NCBI GenBank assembly: GCA_015680685.1
Contig: MNCI01029388.1
Coordinates: 252,895 to 316,894, forward strand
Direction: 5' to 3'
From: Gnetum montanum
Taxonomy: Eukaryota > Streptophyta > Gnetopsida > Gnetales > Gnetaceae
DNA: 64,000 nucleotides
A program made the position numbers and the translations under genes. Each line of letters opens with the position of its first letter. Position 1 is the stretch's first letter. The notes under the pieces are model-generated. The model did not search any database. It was not told the DNA's origin and worked only from the letters and a program-made list of their open reading frames with translations. Below, one piece after another: positions 46,014 to 58,075 of this stretch.

Positions 46014-47208
46014 TAAAATGCTTTATGGATATGAACAACACCTCTATAAGGTATGCACTAATTGTCTAGTTCATTGGTATGTCCCTAATACTAATTAACT
46101 ATGCATTCTCCAAGATGCTCATGAAGGTTCTTATGGGGGCCACTATGCTGGGAGACGCATGGTCCTTAAGATCCTAATGGCAAGGTACGATCAGCAAGAA
46201 ATTTTCAAGGATGCTCATTAATATGTCCACTCTTGTGAATGCTACCAATGAGATAGTGGAATGACTGCTTAAATGGAGGGACCTCAACAATGGATTCAAC
46301 CACTAGAACCCTTCAACATCTGGGGCATTGATTTCATGAGTCCCATCACACCTATGTCAAATGGAAAGACATACATCATACTTGCTATTGACTATTGTAT
46401 GAAATGGGTAGAAGAAACAACCATCATCAACTATACATCTTCTACTGCTACTCAATTTGTACAACAAAATGTTTTAAATAGGTTTCATGTACCCCATGCA
46501 TTAATTTTTAATAATGAGTCTCACTTTACAAGAACTACCTTTCGAAAGCTCATGTAATGCCTAGATGTTGAACATAAACTCACAATACCCTACCACCCAC
46601 AAGCCAATGGTCAAGCTAAGGTTACCAATAGGAAAATCATAAGGATTCTAATAGAAACTATCAACAAATATAGGAAATACTAGAGCACAAAACTCAATGA
46701 TGCCCTTTGGCCCTACCGTTCAACATGGAAACTTCCTATAGGCTACTCTCCTTATGAGCTTGTGTACAAAAAATTACCAACACTTCCTATTTAATCCAAG
46801 TTCCATACACTTTCAATAGCATGTGACCTCGACCTTGACTTGAGTCTAGCACAAAAAGGAAGATTGATGAATCTCAACTTGCTAGACGAAAATCGATTAG
46901 TGGCCCTATCATCTAATGAGTTACACAAGGCCTACAACAAAAAGTACCATGACCTTAAAATCAAGAAAGTCAAACTTCAACCAAGAGACAAGGTTCTCTA
47001 CTAGAACCCCACACATGTACCTCAATGAACTAAATTCCAAATGTTATGGGAAGCACCTTATATAATTTATGAAACTTTTTCTTCTAGGGCCATGATAATC
47101 TACAAACCTAAGAGCCCAAACAAGAAACAATTGGTCAACATACAACAAGTCAAACCTTTCCACAAGCATAAGCGAACAAATACAACAAATGCCTCATCAA
47201 ATGGATAA
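46014..47208 (+). pseudogene. Integrase of element C, decayed
   Basis: It starts with a zinc-binding part (DAHEGSYGGHYAGRRM...FKDAH...CECYQ). The core from 46273 runs almost in one frame to the stop at 47206. WGIDFMSPITPMSNGKTYII keeps the first catalytic Asp. The second site reads IFNNESHFT (Asp to Asn) and the third GQAKVTNRKI (Glu to Lys), so the DDE triad is lost. PYRSTWKLPIGYSPYELVY and the C-terminal QPRDKVLY, KFQMLWEAPYIIY and NIQQVKPFHK follow. There is no chromodomain, as expected for Athila. Confidence 0.85.
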
Positions 47209-49239
47209 TCACACTCAATATTTTGAATCCCCTCCTATCAACTCAATCCTATAGGAGATGGCCATCCATGTTAACTATATAAGTGGCTCCTTAGTTTTTC
47301 ACCCTTTTTGTTTTACACATTTTTGTTTTACAACTTTTTGTTTTACACATTCCTTATTTTACATCTTTTTGTTTTCATGTTATTGATCTTTTCTAATTTT
47401 TCTTTTACAACATTGTTAGTATATTTTTTATTTCTTAAATATTTTACACTTTCTTTTATATTTTCTTTTAGTCTGGTGTGATTTTCTAACCTTTTGTTAA
47501 TAAGTGCTAGGCATAGTGGTAATTCGTTACTTGATGGTGTATATGCTATTTTTTTTATTTGATTATTGGTGTCTAGATACTAGCTTTGAATTTTCTTATT
47601 GATAACGAGGACATGGTTTCTTTTCATGCAACAAGCAGTGAGTCCACAACATCCACCCATCCATAAACTCTATGGTTTTCCTTATTCTAGAAATATGTAG
47701 TTCCTTTTTCATTAACAAAACTATAAAAAATTTGTGATTTTGGTAGTTTTTGAAATTGGAAAGGATTCAAAGGTTTGAACAAGGTGTGACTTCAAGGGGG
47801 TTCAGTATTCTTTGTGCCTTTCTGCTTACTTAGATGCATGTGTGTTTTCATGGATTTCTTACCATTCTGTGTCAAGCAAAAAAATCAAGTTGAATAAATC
47901 TTTGCATGGTGTGGTTTCCATATCAAGAAAAAAATAAAAAAATGATGAGAATTCAAAGCACACCCCTTAGACAAAATAAATGGGCTACAAGCACTAGTTA
48001 TGGGACTAGAAAGACATATTACCATGCCTAAAGGTCCCCTCTAACTAAGACCCCTCTTCACTTTGTACCCCTCTTTTTTTCTCTAATAAGGAATAGTAGT
48101 TGTTCTATAGAAGCACTCTTGTGTCTCAAGGAGGTGGACTGAATGGTGATGTGAAGTCACTAAACATGGTTGGTTTTGGTCTAGACTAAGGATGGATCTT
48201 ATCAAGTCATTTAACCATAAAATTCACAAGGGACTTTACTTGACCTTAATCAGTAACTCTATTCCACTCTCTCTCTCATCCACCTATGCTTTCCATGTCT
48301 CACCTCACTACTGGTTTCATGTTCTTGTTCAATGTCCTAGTTTGAAGTGTCAAAATTCTTAGGTAGTTTCTTCTAGGTTTTTGTACTTAATCTTATGTAA
48401 TCATTAATCATCCATGGGGTCCACGAACTCCTCAGTTTGAAGATATGCAAGGGCATAAAAGGCTTGTGCTTGATTTGGGGAACCCTCTTGCATATCTTTT
48501 GGTTCGGTTAGTTAAGTTCTTTATCTTTAGACATTCTCACAATCAAATCCTTTTGCATTTCCCATCAATGACATCCAATTGTGCACATTTTCACAACATT
48601 TTTTAATGAAATTTCCTTTTTATTGTTGTGAATTCTTACACCATCTTCAAATATTTCCTTGCATTTGAACTTTTTCAAATTTAATGAACCACTTATCCAT
48701 TTTACCCTATTTATCAACTTTCCCGCTAACACTATTCACTAAATCCATTTACCATAATCACAACCTAGCCAAGTATAATCATCGATGAGACAACATACTT
48801 CAAAGCTATATGTTACACATTGTATTTAATCCATGATTTTGTTCTGATTGTAGTGGGAAGCATGGATGAAATGCATAACTTGGAAGTGAGACTATCCTCA
48901 CAAAGGAAGTAGCAACAGCAACACCATGTGACGAGGACTCTTCATGATCATTAAATCTTCTTCCTTGCTCTTCAACTACCAGAGGAGTGGATGTCAGTTT
49001 TGTCCAAGGTGTTCTCTTCTCTTGTCACAAACACCTAATTTTATAAAAGATTGTAATTTGTACACTCAGGCACTTAGGAGTTTGCTTGTTCTATCTAAGT
49101 TAGTTTGTATGTTAGTTAATAATCCCATACCACCGGAAATCGCTTGTGCAGGTTCTTCTTATCTTCCTCGCCATACCTACCTAGTATTTTGTAAGGAACT
49201 TGTTCCTTCTCTTCTTCACTCAAGGACGAGTTTTCATTC
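47209..49239 (+). other. Non-coding 3' region of element C
   Basis: TTTTTGTTTTACA repeats (47300-47420), a GCATGGTGTGG...CAAAGCACACC block (47900-47970) and the GGAGATGGCC junction block at 47252 match A and B. A TG-rich TTCTGATTGTAG before TGGGAAGCATGGATG at 48850 corresponds to the splice-acceptor-like site of A and B. No frame of note. Confidence 0.6.
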
Positions 49240-49254
49240 AGTCATGGAGGTATA
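49240..49254 (+). promoter_or_regulatory. Polypurine tract of element C
   Basis: CAGTCATGGAGGTA, one G-to-A change from the tract of A and B, preceded by the same GGACGAGTTTTCATT. Confidence 0.65.
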
Positions 49255-50102
49255 TTCAATCATGTTTTGACTGGCTCTAAAATCAGATATCTAATATCAG
49301 AGCCTTGATATCTGATACTCAATATCAAATCCCAAGACTTGATGTCGAATATCCGATATCGTAGAGTATATGCCAACCTATAAATATAGCACTTGGGCTC
49401 ACGATTTTCATATCAATTTTTTGTCATAAATAGTGAAGCTCCTGCAGTTTGTTTTCTCTAAAGTTAGAATATTTTCTAACTACCTGTAGCAAGAGTCCGA
49501 GTGCGTACAAATCTTTGTCCATGCACTGATGTACCTAAGCACAATAGTGACAAGAATAAAAATGAATCCTTTTGATCATCCTTGTAACACTGAGAATACA
49601 TTAATGTTTCCTTGATGCATTTAATATTCATGCATTTCACTTTAGTGCACTTTAATTAAGTAATAAATTTCTAGTTTTTAAGGAACACAAGCATGACCAC
49701 TTCAAGCATACATGTAGCACTTGGTAACCTAGAAACACTTAATATTTGGTAGCCCTACAGAACTATACATGTTTAGGATGTATCTGGAAAGTGGGAACAG
49801 GTACTTGTGTTAGGCTAGCTAGGTAGTAGATGAATTAGATTTTAAATTACTCTACTTTTCATTCTTGTTCTAGGTGATTAAACTTATAAAATACAAAATG
49901 ATAAAAATCATATGCCTTAGTTACACTTAACCATATACTTGTACCTCACAGGTGGAATTAAGAAGACAACAGTTGTTCCAATTAGATTTCATGTCTTAGA
50001 ACTAGTGTACTTAAGAACTTAAGGTCTATGGAATTTGACTAGATCATGTGTGATCACTTGTGATTCGTATGGTTGGGCATAGGGGTACCTCGTCACTCAT
50101 CA
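49255..50102 (+). repeat. 3' LTR of element C (848 bp)
   Basis: Placed by the polypurine tract on the left and the ...TCACTCATCA end on the right; the TG start is mutated. The TATA box TATAAATA is at 49379-49386. U3 is about 124 bases with GATATC palindromes (AGATATCT, TGATATCTGA, CGATATCG). It is clearly more diverged from the LTRs of A and B than those are from each other. Confidence 0.75.
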
Positions 50103-50688
50103 ACTACCCTCAAGGGAACAAGTTGGTTAAGTCCACCAATAAGAAGCTTATCTTCTACATTAAAAAATTAATGGAAAGGAATCCTAGAAACTAGCATAAC
50201 TACTTACCTTCTACTTTATGGGCAGACTATATTAGAATCAAGAAATCTATTAGAACATTATCCTATAATTTAGTCTAGGGTATGGTAGCAAGGATCAAAA
50301 ATAAAATCATAAGCTTAGCTTCAAAGTTCATGCAAAAGTACAGTTAAAGGACAAATAAAGATAGAAGTTTCATGACTTTGCTTATCAAAGGAAGGCAGAG
50401 ATTGATAAAGCTAGAGACAATTTATTAAGGAATGCTTCACAAATCAAAAGATGGTTTGATAGGAAAGCTTTAAAAAGGGCATTTAGAGTGGGTAACATGT
50501 TATTGATTTGGAACATAAAGAAAAGAAACCATAAATAGTTTTCTACCAAATGGACAAGCCCATTCATTATTAAGGAACAAGTATCCGATGATACTGATAA
50601 GCTCTCCATGCTGAATGGAACCAAACTGAAGTTCCCATTTAAGACCATCCAACTCAAGCACTAGTTTGGGCAACCTTCCAATAAATGA
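50103..50688 (+). pseudogene. Gypsy integrase C-terminal part of another lineage, target of element C
   Basis: The sequence begins directly after the LTR of C with YPQGNKLVKSTNKKLIFYIK, NPRN, LPSTLWADYIRIKKSIRT and LSYNLV. After a frame change come KARDNLLRNASQIKRWFDRK, RVGNMLLIWNIKKRNHK and TKWTSPFIIKEQVSDDTDKL. This is the integrase end of a non-Athila gypsy element. The catalytic core lies on the other side of C and is outside the window or lost. Confidence 0.7.
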
Positions 50689-52379
50689 CAGAGCTATGCA
50701 AAAAGTAGCAAATATAAATATGTAAATAGTGCTTGCCTTATGGTTAATAAATAGCATTAGCAAAATCTTAATAAGAACCTAAGCTAGTTGTTTTAGCAGT
50801 AAGAGATTTTTAATAATTAGGGCTATATAATGAGGTATGATCAATACTTCACCAACAAAAAAAGTCTTAAGAGCCAATAAAGGAGATCTCAAGTTAAGAG
50901 TCTTTCTAGAAAGATGGTGAATACAAGGCCTTTTATCCCTTACTTATCTGGATGCTACCCTAAACACATCTTGAGAGCATACCATAGAGCTGCAAACTAT
51001 GGGGCTTCATATAGTAGATGAATTTTTCTTCTTAACTAATGATCACTCCATTCATGAACAAGTTTGAGGCGAGGACTATTGGTGCTCAAGAATCACAAGA
51101 CTAGATGATATGAGGAAAATCTAAATAATTTAGATTCATGAAAAGAAGTCTTTGTCTCTTACGTTGTGGACCTACTAAGTCAACAAAAGAGCTAAGGATC
51201 CCACTCACCTTCAAACATGCAGAAAAAACCTTCTCTAGCCTTGCTAAGAAAGAATTGACTAAGGAAAGTAACAAAATGACCATAGTAAGGGAGAAGGCAA
51301 AAAATCAAGAAAAAAATAAGACAAAATGTGGACAAGGAGAATATAGCACAGGTTCTAATAGAAATCAAGTATGAAAAATATTCTAAAAGAAAGGTTCCAA
51401 GGAAGGTCAAGGTAACTATTTTATTTTCACCACTTAACTAGTGTCTACCTTGCATTTAAAGTTACATATCTATATATCCCACATAGTACTTAGGCTAATC
51501 AGGGTTTATATACTTTAAGCCTTAAGCTTAACTATACTATTTCCTAAAAAATATTTTCTTTCCAGATTTTAGCTTACAACACTTGAAGCCATCATTGTAC
51601 ATCAACAAATCAAATTGAATAAAATCTCTACTTCCAATTCTCTAGTATAACATTTGTGGAGAAAAAACGAAGGCAAGAAATGTTGTTACATTTCTAGCAT
51701 AAATGGAGTAGGGCTTAAGTCTTGGTTTTCTGATGATTTATATTAGCTTGAATTTTTCGTAAAGGGGACTTTGTATTTCAAAATAATCTAAGGCTTATAA
51801 ATAAGAAAATAGAAAGCTCAAGCCTTAATCCTAATTTTAAGTTTTAAACATTAACACTCAAAACCTAATAAGAGTTATAGCATGGATGAAACTATAGTAC
51901 CTAAATTCAACAATAACTTCCTTCCTGAATTAGCAACATAGCTATTGTTGGGTTCACTTGTCTACATGATTCTCCCAACTTTTAGAAATTGATTACTTGT
52001 GTGATGAATTTGAGCAAAATTTTTTGCACCATGTTCATGTGGAAATTAGCTCTAAGTAGAAATAAAATTTAAGGAAGTCCAAGTGGAGATGCTATAAAGC
52101 TTAAAGTCTTTATGGTAAAATGTTTTAAATACTAAGTGAACAATTCCAAAATATTTTGCTCATGGAGTTTCAAGGCTAGGATTTTTAATTAATCCTAACA
52201 TCACACAAGGTACCTATTTTAGCTATCAAAGGTAGAGCTTACACGTACACTCTTTCTGCTTGCTAGTAAGGATGAGAACATCAAAGATGGAATCACAAAG
52301 GTGAAGAAACAATTTCATCTTTATATAGAATCAGCATTAGAACAAAAAATTGAATGTTAGGGGAAAACCTCATTAGAGG
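50689..52379. other. Undefined DNA, probably 3' region of the disrupted gypsy element
   Basis: A K/E-rich plus-strand frame at 51138-51374 (KHAEKTFSSLAKKELTKESN) is open but matches no family I know. The rest shows nothing recognisable. Confidence 0.35.
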
Positions 52380-53290
52380 AAAAAGAGAGCTTAAGGTTAC
52401 AAGGTCATAAAATGATTCTATAATAAAAGTCATTTTGGTTCTACTACCTCAACTTCATAAAAAAAGGGAAAATTAGTAGAGCTATAAAGTAGCTTTGTGA
52501 AATGATCCTATAAGAAATGAATCATTTAGCTTTGTCATGTCAATGCTCAAGGAAAGATATTACTTGTAGAGCCAAAATTTGGCTTTACAAAGTAATTGGA
52601 TCAAGCTCTACCACATCAACTAGGCTCATCATGTCTAACCCTCTTAGCTCATAGAGGAAGCTCGTAGAATAAAAAAACAACTCTACAAGACACCTTTACC
52701 ATGTCAACTTTGGGGAAATGAGTGATATTCATAAAGCTAAAATTCAATCTTCTAAACCAAGCTCATTGCACCCTTCCACGTCAGCTTGTAAAGCTAGTTT
52801 GTAGAAACAAATTTAGGTTCTATGATAGAGCTCTACCATGTTAGTGCTACACCACATCAACTTGAAGAGGGAAATTGTAGAACCAATTTTCTATTCTACA
52901 AATAAGCCCTACCATGTTAGTGGAGCTAAACATGATTCCCCACATCAGCATCTTCCAAGTCCTCATCTAGATGAAGATTTACAAGCTCATCAAAAGCAAA
53001 AAGCCTCATTTTCCATAATAGCAGAGTTTAGCCCATGTTGCCACATCAACATCATGTCATGTTAGCATGTAGAGCCAATTCGTAGAGCTAGATTTTCACT
53101 CTAAAAAAGAGCTTTGGCATGTTAGCATGTAGAGGTGGTTGGTAGAGCTAAATTTCCACTCTACGAAAGCACTCTACCACATTAGCATCATGCAAAGTTA
53201 GCTTTGGGGAATGAGTAGTGTTCATAAAGCTAAAATTCAGCTTTACAAGACAAGTTCTTTTCAATTCTACCACATCAATGCTAGAAGAAG
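52380..53290. repeat. Imperfect repeats of a roughly 100-bp module
   Basis: Words GTAGAGC(T/C)A, AATTT(C)CACTCTAC or TTCAGCTTTACAA, and CTCTACCACATCAAC or ACCATGTTAG recur in that order seven or more times with many differences. No frame crosses the region. It may be U3 of a decayed copia LTR. Confidence 0.5.
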
Positions 53291-53329
53291 CCCATAGAAT
53301 CAAAAAATAGTTCTATAAAGAGGCAAGAT

Positions 53330-55579
53330 AAAGTGTGAATGCCAACTTTAAAGAATATTATCAGATAAATGAAATTTCTCATCAATTCTTTGCACCCAAG
53401 ACTCCTCAAAAAAATGAAGTAGTAGAATAAAAATAGGATTCTAAATGAAATTGGTATAACCATCCTAAATGACAGAAACACTCTATATTATTTTTGGGCT
53501 AAAGTCATTAACATAGCTTGTTATGTCTCCAAGAAACTTTTGGTAAGAAGATTCACCACCAAAACTCCTTATGAACTTTGGACTAGTAGAAAACCTTCCA
53601 TTAGTTACTTTCATGATTTTGGTGCTAAGTGCTTTATTTTAAACAAAAAATATGTTTAACAAAGTTTTATCCAAAAACTAATGAGAGGATTTTTCTAGGA
53701 TACTTTATAGTTAGTAGGGCATACAGAGTATTCAACAAAAGAACTAACACTATAGAAGAAATTATAAATGTAAAAATAGATGATAGTGATGGTTTGGATT
53801 TAAATATGCACACTAATGATGAAGAAATTTCTATTCATAAAATTTCTAGCACACCTCAAATAGAAATTAAAAAATATCCTGAAATAGAGAGTGAACATGA
53901 AGATGATACTCAAGCTCAAAATAAAATGCCTAGACTTAGAAGATCACACTCACATAATAATGTGATTGGATAAGTAGAAGATGATATAAAAACTAGGACT
54001 TAAACAAAGGAAATGTGTGCCTATAGTACCTATATTATACAAATTGAGCCTAAAAACATTAGTGAGGTAGAAAATGAGGAAGGATGGATTTCACCCATGA
54101 AAGAAGAGCTAAACCAATTTATTAGAACTGATGTATGGGAAGTTACTTCTAAACCTAATAATAAACAAATCATTGGAACAAAATGGGTGTTTAGGAATAA
54201 GATAGATGAAAATGGAAAAATTGTCAAAAATAAAGTCTAATTAGTTGCTAAAGGTTACAATCAATAAGAAGACATTGATTTTGATGAAATTTTTACTCCT
54301 ATAACTAGGCTTGAATCAAATAGACTTCTTTTAGATTATGCTAGTATTAAAGGAATTAACTTGTATCAAATGGATGTCAAAAGTGCTTTTTAAAATGGAA
54401 CCATTCAAGAGGAAGTCTATGTTGAGCAACCTAAAGGATTTATAAATCATATCCATCCAAATTATGTCTTTAAATTAAAACAATCTCTCTATGAGCTCAA
54501 ACAAGCTCCTAGACCTTGCTTGGTATGATAAACTTTCACAACATCTTATGATCAATGGTTTTGAAATAAGTAGAGCTGATGTGACTTTGTTACTAACATG
54601 GGATGGTAAGGATCTGCTTGTTGTACAAATTTATGTTGATGATATTATTTTTGAAGATACTAATGAAATATTATGTAAGAAGCTTTTAGATCTTATGCAA
54701 AATGTGCTTGAAATAAGCATGATGGGTGAACTCAACAACTTCCTTACATTTTAAACTAGTCAAACCAAAGATGAAACCTTTATTTTCTAGACAAAATACA
54801 TTAAAGATCTATTATAAAAATTTAATTTAGTATAAGTAAAATCTAAGACAATACCAATGACTACATATCTTAAGCTCAGCAAAGATGAATAAGGAAAGTC
54901 AGTTGACCTCAAACTCTATAGAGGTATGATTGGGTAGCCTACTGTACCTAACCACTAGTAGACCTAATATTGCTCTGAGTGTTGGTATTTTTACTAAGTA
55001 TCAAGTTAGTCCCAAAGAATCATACTTAAAAGTAGTCCAGAGGATTTTTCATTATCTAAACTATACTACTAACTAGGAACTTTGGTATCTAAAGGACTCC
55101 ACACTTGATCCTACTGAGTATTGTGATGTAGATTGGGCAGGCTATATGGATGATCATCAAAGCACAAGTGGTAGTTTCTTCTTCCTACGAAAGAGTCTTG
55201 TCTCTTGGAAAACCAAGAAGTAAAACTCTATAGCCTTATCTATGGCAAAAGTAAAATATGTTTAAGCTAGAAGCTACTATGCATAAATTCTTTTGATAAA
55301 GGAAATACTTAAGGATCTAGGGATCAAATCAAATAACACACCAATTTTTTGTAACAACAATGTAATCAACATGACTAAAAATCATGTTCAACACTCTCAT
55401 ACTAAACATACTTAAATTCAACATCATTTCATAATAGAACATACCCAACCTAGGCATGTTAAGCTAGTGTATATTGGGATAGATAGTCAACTTGTTGATG
55501 CCTTCATCAAGCCTCTTGATGAATGGAAACGCAAATCTTTATATAAAGATATGGAGATAGGAAAATGTCCTATTAAGTG
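53330..55579 (+). pseudogene. pol: Copia (SIRE-like) pol 3' part: integrase end, RT, RNase H
   Basis: Integrase end: FFAPKTPQKNEVVE, then INIACYVSKKLLVRRFTTKT, PYELWTSRKPSISYFHDFGA and IFLGYFIVSRAYRVFNKRTN. RT: WISPMKEELNQFIRTDVWEV, IIGTKWVFRNKIDENGKIVK, DFDEIFTPITRLES, YQMDVKSAF, EEVYVEQPKGF, QSLYELKQAPRP and the catalytic region IYVDDIIF. RNase H: YCDVDWAGYMDDHQSTSGSF, LVSWKTKK and VDAFIKPL at the end. The integrase core and everything upstream are missing. Stops and shifts are frequent. Confidence 0.85.
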
Positions 55580-55777
55580 AGAAAGATATGTCTTATCAAA
55601 GAAAAAAATAAACCAAAAAATAAAGAAGAGTGGGTGGAAAAGTGAAGAGCCCATATTTAGGAGAAGTTTCATAAGAAAATATTTTTTGATGATGCCCACA
55701 AATGGGAAGTAATTTTTGTCTATTGTTTTAATGCTAATCCATTCTTCAAGTTTTGGACATTACTAAAAAGGGAAATA
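55580..55777 (+). other. 3' untranslated end of copia element with polypurine tract
   Basis: Ends TTTGGACATTACTAAAAAGGGAAATAT before the LTR, the same arrangement as at 13700. Confidence 0.6.
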
Positions 55778-56702
55778 TTATTGACCTTTTAGTATGCAAA
55801 AACCTTGAAAAATGGATAATTTGTTACTGTGTTTTTGGGATCTTACATATCTAAGGAAAGTGAACGTGGCATATTAAGAAGAACAAGACAAGAGCAAGAA
55901 TAGATGAATTAGAATGCTAAATTCAAATGAGAAGATGTAAAGGTTTGAAGGAAATTACAAGGATATGAGATGTATCAAATTCCAAAGAAGATATCTTGGA
56001 GATAGACAAGACATCCCACACTATTGCAAGATATCTCTACTGAGAAACTCTAGTCTCTGGCAAGAGGTCTTCTCAAACTAGGAGACGTCTCAAGGAAATA
56101 CAAGATGTCTTTTGCAAGATGTCTCATACAAGAAATCTTATCTTGAGTCAAGAAATTTCAACCAAGACATCTTAGGTCTAGAAAAGATGTCTCACTTTCA
56201 AGGAGAGAAACATAGTAAGACATCTCAAGCTTGTAGAAGATGTCTCAACTAGTCATTTATAACCGTTATACAAATTTCAATAGGTAGATGAAGAAGAGAA
56301 AGGCTATAAAAGAATGACATCCTAATTGTAAAATATGTAGCACTATTCATGTAATGAAGAAATCATTGTATAAATCTTTGAGCAATATTATACTTCTTTT
56401 TCTTTATCATTTGTTGTGTTGTTATGAGCCTAAAAGCTAGGAATTAGAAGCTTCGTTCATTTTCTTTCTTGATCTTTATCTCTCTTAACGTAAGCTCTGA
56501 GGAGCTAGATGTGCTTCTTGAGGGAAGGCATCATTTGGGTGTGTTGGAACCTTAAGGGGTTGGATGTGTTTCTAATTGAAAACACCCCTAGCAAATCTTA
56601 AGACTTTGTAAAGGTTGTGGTATCCTTAAAACCACATTTAAAAAAAAAAAATATGGAGGTGTGTAAGAATTCTATCCTATGAGTGTGGAAGTACCCAAGT
56701 TC
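55778..56702 (+). repeat. Copia LTR, truncated at its 3' end
   Basis: Starts TATTGACCTTTTAGTA like the LTR at 13721. A cluster of AGATGTCT/GATGTCTC motifs spans 55975-56260. A TATA box TATAAAAG lies at 56305-56312. The match to the other LTR stops after GTACCCAAGTTC; about 95 further bases found there are missing here. Confidence 0.6.
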
Positions 56703-56719
56703 ATATTTTTGCAAGATGA

Positions 56720-58075
56720 AAAAGATAAGTTCATATTTTTGCTTTAAGAAAATTTGAATTTAATAAAGTAGCTAGATGTAAAACTGCTAAAGAAATTTGG
56801 AAAACATTAGAAGCAACCTATGAATGTACATTAATAGTAAAACAATCAAAACTTCTAGTGTTGCAAAGTGAATATGATAAATTCAAAATGAGAGAAGGAG
56901 AAAAGATTAAGGACTACTTCTCTAGGATAAAAAATCTTGTTGTAACAGTTAGAGGGACATGCAAGGACTTGCCAAAAAGTAATGTGATCATAAAAATTAT
57001 TAGAACTTGTAGTCCTAGTTCAAATCAAAAGTCACAACCATGGAAGAAATTAAAGATTTCTCAATGCTAAAATTTGAAGAGCTTCAATGTGCTCTTATTG
57101 CATATGAGATCAATCTCATAAGTGAAGAAGAAATAAAAGAAAAGCCTTTCACCCTCAAATATGTATCAAAAAAGAAGGATTTGGTTGAAAAAGAAAAAAA
57201 TAGTAAAGAATAATTAGATACCACACAAGATTCAAATCTTATTTACATGGTTCTTATGGAGGATGACAACAAAACGACTGAAGATGATGATTAAACAATA
57301 AAAATATATGAAGAAAGGTATGATCTATTGTGTAGTGAACGTTTGTCCTTTCAAAGTCTTTGTACCAAGATAAAGAAGGCTTTAAAAGATAAGGATCAAG
57401 AATTATCTCAACTCAACATAAAATATTCAGATCCTGCACAAGAAAACTTAGACCTAAGGGCTAAGAATCAAAGACTAACCTTATCTTATGAGAAGATTCA
57501 AAAAGAACTTGTAGATATAAAACATGTGAAGGAGAGACTTGTCAAATGAAAGGAATCCCTTTTCTTAGTTCTAGGACAAGGAAGAGATCCACATGATAAA
57601 AGTGGAATAGGATGTTGTCAACATGAAGAAGCATCAACAAGCACTTCATCCAAACAAAGGAATACACCAAGATTAGAAGTATCAATAAGTACCTCTTATA
57701 AACAAAAGGTAGCTCCAAGGTTTGATCATTTTACTCAAAGTAGAAAGGTTAGATGCTAGTATTATGGTAAAATTTAGCATAAGCAATGGAATTATAATTT
57801 AAAATATCACCACATGAGTACTTGGTCATATCATATGACTCCTTGGTCTTACCCAAATGTGCCTAGAAAGAATACCTTGCAAAACAAAAAGGAGTGGAGG
57901 ATAAAATAAAAAGAAAATGAAAGCAAGAAGGTTTGGGAGAGTCAAACAAAATGAAGACAACAAGAGAACTCTCATTAACAATTTTATGAATGGAAATCAA
58001 ACATTGGAAATACAAGAAATTTGTACAAAGATAAAAGAAACTCCAAAAGAAGAATCTCATTCCCATTCTCTATAG
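56720..58075 (+). pseudogene. gag: Copia gag, decayed
   Basis: NKVARCKTAKEIWKTLEATY, QSEYDKFKMREGEKIKDYFS and IKNLVVTVRG belong to the UBN2-type gag domain of plant copia elements. After a frame change, EEIKDFSMLKFEELQCALIA and YEINLISEEE follow. A coiled-coil segment (57328-57549, ALKDKDQELSQLNIKYSDPA) and a degenerate zinc knuckle (RC-YYGKI-HKQWNY, Cys lost) come next. The first 90 or so residues of gag and the primer site are missing. A direct repeat AGTTCATATTTTTGC (56698 and 56729) lies at the junction with the LTR. Confidence 0.7.

Larger units (their letters stand above)
36290..50102 (+). mobile_element. Element C: Athila-like retrotransposon with pol, 5' part missing, split by element B
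   Basis: In order: protease tail, RT, RNase H, insertion of element B, integrase, 2-kb non-coding 3' region, polypurine tract, 3' LTR. Primer site and gag are absent, lost at the assembly junction around 36289. LTR end, polypurine-tract block and 3' region resemble those of A and B, so C is a relative that carries the genes they lack. Many stops and shifts show it is dead. Confidence 0.8.
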
